A DNA stretch of 64,000 nucleotides from positions 186,001 to 250,000 of the forward strand of contig NZ_VFPU01000002.1 of NCBI RefSeq assembly GCF_006716885.1, in the 5' to 3' direction. Within the stretch, counting starts at the first letter, position 1, and each line of letters starts with the position of its first letter. Shown here one piece after another: positions 61,066-64,000 of this stretch. Source of the stretch: Ornithinimicrobium humiphilum. Its GTDB lineage: Bacteria; Actinomycetota; Actinomycetes; Actinomycetales; Dermatophilaceae. A program made the translations under genes and the position numbers. The notes beneath the pieces are model-generated. The model saw only the letters and a list, made by a program, of their open reading frames with translations. It had not been told where the DNA came from and did no database searches.

Positions 61066-61934
61066 TGAGCTCCCCCGTGCTCCGCGCCGAACGCCTCACC
61101 CTCGGCTACGGCGAGCGGACCATCGTCTCCGACCTCGACCTCGAGATCCCCTCGGGCAAGGTGACCGCGATCGTCGGTCCCAACGGCTGCGGCAAGTCGA
61201 CGCTGCTGCGCGGGCTCTCGCGGCTGCTGAGGCCCAAGGACGGCCGGGTCCTGCTCGGCGACCAGGACGTGCACCGGATGCCGACCAAGCAGGTCGCCCG
61301 GGCGATGGCGCTGCTGCCGCAGAGCCCCGTCGTGCCCGAGGGCATCACCGTCGGCGAGCTGGTCGCCCGCGGCCGCCACCCCCACCACGGCCTGCTGCGC
61401 CAGTGGACGCGGGAGGACGACGAGGTCGTCGCCGAGGCGCTGGACCTGACCGGCACCACCCACCTCGTCAGCCGCGAGGTCGCCGAGCTCTCCGGCGGCC
61501 AGCGCCAGCGGGTGTGGATCGCGATGGTCCTGGCCCAGCGCACCGACCTGCTGCTCCTCGACGAGCCGACGAGCTTCCTCGACATCGCCCACCAGGTGGA
61601 GGTCCTCGACCTGGCGCGCGACCTGTCCGTCGACCGCGGCACCACCGTCGTCATGGTGCTGCACGACCTGGCGATGGCCGCCCGCTACGCCGACCACCTC
61701 GTCGCGATGCGCGGCGGCCGGGTCATCGCCCAGGGCGCGCCCCGCGAGGTCGTCACCGCCGAGACCGTCTGCGACGTCTTCGGCATCACCTGCCGGGTCC
61801 TGTGGCAGGAGGCCACCGGCGACCTGTCCGTCATCCCGCTCGGCCGGCACCGTCCGGTCGGGCACGTCCTGGGCACCGCGGGCACGCCGCGGATCGCCCC
61901 CGAGATCGCTCCCGAGCTGGAGGTCCTGCGATGA
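61065..61934 (+). CDS. Siderophore ABC transporter ATPase (FepC type)
   Basis: 289 residues. Walker A GPNGCGKST, Q-loop LLPQSPVVPEGITV, signature LSGGQRQR, Walker B LLLLDEPTSFLD and H-loop VLHDL are complete. RGRHPHHGLLRQW is characteristic of siderophore-class ATPases. Its ATG shares one base with the permease stop (TGATG). Confidence 0.94.
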   Translation: MSSPVLRAERLTLGYGERTIVSDLDLEIPSGKVTAIVGPNGCGKSTLLRGLSRLLRPKDGRVLLGDQDVHRMPTKQVARAMALLPQSPVVPEGITVGELVARGRHPHHGLLRQWTREDDEVVAEALDLTGTTHLVSREVAELSGGQRQRVWIAMVLAQRTDLLLLDEPTSFLDIAHQVEVLDLARDLSVDRGTTVVMVLHDLAMAARYADHLVAMRGGRVIAQGAPREVVTAETVCDVFGITCRVLWQEATGDLSVIPLGRHRPVGHVLGTAGTPRIAPEIAPELEVLR

Positions 61935-62818
61935 ACGCACCCCTGACCGACACCCTGACCCGCGGTGCCCGCCAGGTGGCCGAGCGCGTGGCCTCCGAGG
62001 TCTACGCCCGCACGATGGCGATGCCCCTGGAGCGCTCCGAGCACGCCTGCGTGCCCGCCACCGTGCTGCGCGTCGAGTGGGTCGCGCCGCAGCTGCGCCG
62101 CCTCACCGTGCACGCCCCCGGGCTGGCCGGCTGGTATGCCCCGCTCGGCCCGGACGAGTACGTCGGTCTCGTCATGCCCCGCCCGGGCACGACGCTGCCG
62201 GACCTCTCGGGCATCAGCGGGCCCAACCCCCGCCCGGTCATCGGCGAGATGCCGGAGGAGACCCGCCCCGACGTGCGGTGGTACACCGTCCGCGCCTGGC
62301 GCCCCGAGCTCGCCGAGCTGGACGTCGAGGTCGTGCTGCACCCCGAGGGCGAGGTCGAGGAGGGCCCCGGCGGGCGCTGGGTGCGCGACGCGGCCCCCGG
62401 CGACGAGCTGGCCGTGCAGACCGGCACCACCTGCTACCACCCGCCGGCCGACGCCCGGGTGCAGGTGATCGCCGGCGACGAGACGGCATACCCCTCGATC
62501 GTGCAGATCGTCGAGGGCGCCCGCGGCACCGGCACCGAGCTGCACGTGCTGCTCGAGACCGCGCCCGGCGCGGTGCCCGACCTGCCCGAGCCCGAGCTCG
62601 GCACGCTGACCGTGGTGCACCGCGGCGAGCGCCGTCCGGGCGAGGCCCTGGTCGAGGCGGTCCGCGCGGCCGACCTGCCGCAGCCTGACTACGGCTGGGT
62701 CTCGGGCGAGCAGGAGCTGGCCGCGCAGGTGCGCCGCCACCTCGTGCGCGACCGTGGCGTGGCCAAGACGTCGGTCTACTTCTGCGCCTACTGGATCCTG
62801 GGCCGCCCGCGCGGCTGA
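61931..62818 (+). CDS. Siderophore-interacting protein (flavin-dependent ferric-siderophore reductase)
   Basis: 295 residues. An FAD-binding domain (RWYTVRAWRPELAELDVEVVLH, the R-x-YT flavin motif) is followed by an NAD(P)H domain ending YGWVSGEQELAAQVRRHLVRDRGV. Reduces the imported iron chelate in the cytosol to release Fe(II). ATGA overlap with the ATPase gene places uptake and release under one iron box. No siderophore biosynthesis genes are seen, so the system may import xenosiderophores. Confidence 0.93.
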   Translation: MNAPLTDTLTRGARQVAERVASEVYARTMAMPLERSEHACVPATVLRVEWVAPQLRRLTVHAPGLAGWYAPLGPDEYVGLVMPRPGTTLPDLSGISGPNPRPVIGEMPEETRPDVRWYTVRAWRPELAELDVEVVLHPEGEVEEGPGGRWVRDAAPGDELAVQTGTTCYHPPADARVQVIAGDETAYPSIVQIVEGARGTGTELHVLLETAPGAVPDLPEPELGTLTVVHRGERRPGEALVEAVRAADLPQPDYGWVSGEQELAAQVRRHLVRDRGVAKTSVYFCAYWILGRPRG

Positions 62819-62821
62819 GGT

Positions 62822-63982
62822 CTAGCCCGCAGGCAGCTCCGCCCGCACCGCCGCGACGTAGAAGGCCACCCCGGCGGGGAGGATCTCGTCGTTGAGGTCG
62901 TAGTCGGCGCTGTGCAGCGGCGTGCCGCCGCGGCCGGGCTCGGTGCCGTTGCCGAGGAGGGCGAAGCACGCGGGCACGTGCCGGGCGAACACACCGAAGT
63001 CCTCGCTCGGCAGGATCGGGTCGCAGTCGCCCACGACGCGGTCGGCGCCCAGCGCGGCGGTCGCGGCCGCGACGGCCCGCGCCGTCACCTCGGGGTCGTT
63101 GACCGTGGGCGCGAACTCGTGCGTGTAGGTCACCTCCGCCGTCGCCCCGTGCGCCGCCGCGACCCCGGTCGCGATCTCGCGGATCCGGCGCTCGAGCAGC
63201 TCCTGCACCTGCGGGTCGAAGCTGCGGGTGTCGCCGGTGATCCGCACCGTGGAGGGTATGGCGTTGCGCGCCCCGTCGGTCTCGAAGCCGGTGCACGAGA
63301 CGACGGCCGGGCGGACCGGGTCGACGTTGCGGGCGACGACGGTCTGGAGCGCCAGGACGATCTCGGCCCCGGCGACGAGCGGGTCGACGACCGCCTCGGG
63401 CCGGGCGGCGTGCCCGCCGCGGCCGTGCACGACGATCGTGAAGTTGTCCTCGCTGGCCATGATCCCGCCGGGCCGCACGTGCAGGTGCCCGGCGGGCAGG
63501 CCGGGCAGGTTGTGCAGGCCGTAGAGGACGTCGAGCGGGAAGCGCTCGAGCAGCCCGTCGTCGAGCATCGCCTGCGCGCCGCGACCGGGCTCCTCGGCCG
63601 GCTGGCCGACGATCCGGACGGTGCCGTCGAAGCCGCCCTCCTCGGCGAGCACGGCGGCGGCCCCGAGGGCCATCGCCATGTGCCCGTCGTGGCCGCAGGC
63701 GTGCATGGCGCCGCGGTTGACCGAGCCGTGCTCGCGTCCGGGCACCTCGGTGATCGGCAGCCCGTCCAGGTCGGTGCGCAGCCCGACGGCGCGGTCGCCG
63801 GTCCCGCGGGTGAGGGAGGCGACGAGACCGGTGCCGCCGAGGCCCCGGGCGACGTCGAAGCCGAGCGCCTCCAGCTCGCCGGCCAGGTAGTCGGCCGTGG
63901 CGTGCTCGGCGAAGGCGGTCTCGGGGTGGCGGTGCAGGTGGTGGCGCCATGCGCGCAGCCGGGCGGACAGGTCGGCGGTCAT
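62822..63982 (-). CDS. M20-family amidohydrolase (hippurate-hydrolase-like)
   Basis: 386 residues, complete. Metal-site motifs MHACGHDGHMAMAL and GQPAEEPGRGAQAM, a dimerisation domain from about 180 (HGRGGHAARPEAVVDP) and the late LPSEDFGVFARHVPACFALLGNG match N-acyl-amino-acid amidohydrolases of the IAA-amino-acid/hippurate type. RHHLHRHPE at the N-terminus is the family opening. Substrate unknown. Convergent with the siderophore operon, with only 3 nt between the stops. Confidence 0.92.
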   Translation of the reverse strand: MTADLSARLRAWRHHLHRHPETAFAEHATADYLAGELEALGFDVARGLGGTGLVASLTRGTGDRAVGLRTDLDGLPITEVPGREHGSVNRGAMHACGHDGHMAMALGAAAVLAEEGGFDGTVRIVGQPAEEPGRGAQAMLDDGLLERFPLDVLYGLHNLPGLPAGHLHVRPGGIMASEDNFTIVVHGRGGHAARPEAVVDPLVAGAEIVLALQTVVARNVDPVRPAVVSCTGFETDGARNAIPSTVRITGDTRSFDPQVQELLERRIREIATGVAAAHGATAEVTYTHEFAPTVNDPEVTARAVAAATAALGADRVVGDCDPILPSEDFGVFARHVPACFALLGNGTEPGRGGTPLHSADYDLNDEILPAGVAFYVAAVRAELPAG

Positions 63983-64000
63983 GCGGAGTCGAGCCCTTCG

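Overview
The window is about 64 kb of very GC-rich DNA (roughly 70-75% G+C by eye) with the gene content of an actinobacterium: GTP-dependent PEPCK, a LytR-CpsA-Psr protein, a FadE5-type acyl-CoA dehydrogenase, an F420-type LLM oxidoreductase, DtxR-type iron control, a DesK/DesR-like two-component pair and many GTG starts. Many genes appear leaderless: a TANNNT-like -10 box lies 6-7 nt before the start codon. Together with the oligomer GTATGCC/GGCATAC scattered through genes and gaps, this fits Micrococcales, perhaps the Intrasporangiaceae/Ornithinimicrobiaceae branch. The family is inference from style. There is no rRNA, prophage, insertion sequence or CRISPR array; it reads as ordinary chromosome.

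Layout. 1-8.3 kb: 3' end of a kinase-like gene, tRNA-Arg, pckG, tRNA-Ser(GCT), an LCP protein, a noncoding tandem repeat (about 207-bp unit), cspA, tRNA-Ser(TGA), a YtxH-like protein and cysK-cysE. 8.4-16.6 kb: a membrane Fe-S oxidoreductase, dcd, tRNA-Gly(CCC), cutA with a class III aminotransferase, an SDR, an S58 peptidase and an EamA transporter. 16.6-22.6 kb: a two-component pair divergent from an ABC exporter across a triplicated 8-mer at exact 23-bp spacing, then an ArsR-like repressor divergent from an MFS transporter across a palindromic operator. 22.7-28.5 kb: a complete oligopeptide ABC operon ending in a small methyltransferase. 28.5-32.7 kb: LLM oxidoreductase, UspA, FadE5-like dehydrogenase and GtrA.

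32.7-38.5 kb: the branched-chain 2-oxoacid dehydrogenase operon. E1-alpha and E1-beta are intact. The third gene joins the lipoyl/E3-binding half of E2 to what looks like the tail of a carbon-nitrogen hydrolase, so the catalytic acyltransferase domain is missing. This is the most unusual protein in the window. 38.5-46.3 kb: small housekeeping genes, a CPBP protease, a secreted or anchored protein with a poly-aspartate tail, a carotenoid-type FAD oxidoreductase and lipoproteins. 46.4-46.5 kb: a candidate small RNA with promoter-like sequence, a perfect 12-bp hairpin and a terminator. 46.9-55.0 kb: a six-gene operon of three glycosyltransferases, an ABC exporter and two kinase-fold proteins, whose product I cannot name. 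55.0-57.5 kb: a UBP zinc-finger gene, an OmpR-type regulator without a neighbouring kinase, and nhaA. A 27-bp operator-like element upstream of the UBP gene recurs near the poly-aspartate gene. 57.6-62.8 kb: a DtxR-box-controlled ferric-siderophore uptake operon with its siderophore-interacting reductase. An M20 amidohydrolase closes the window.
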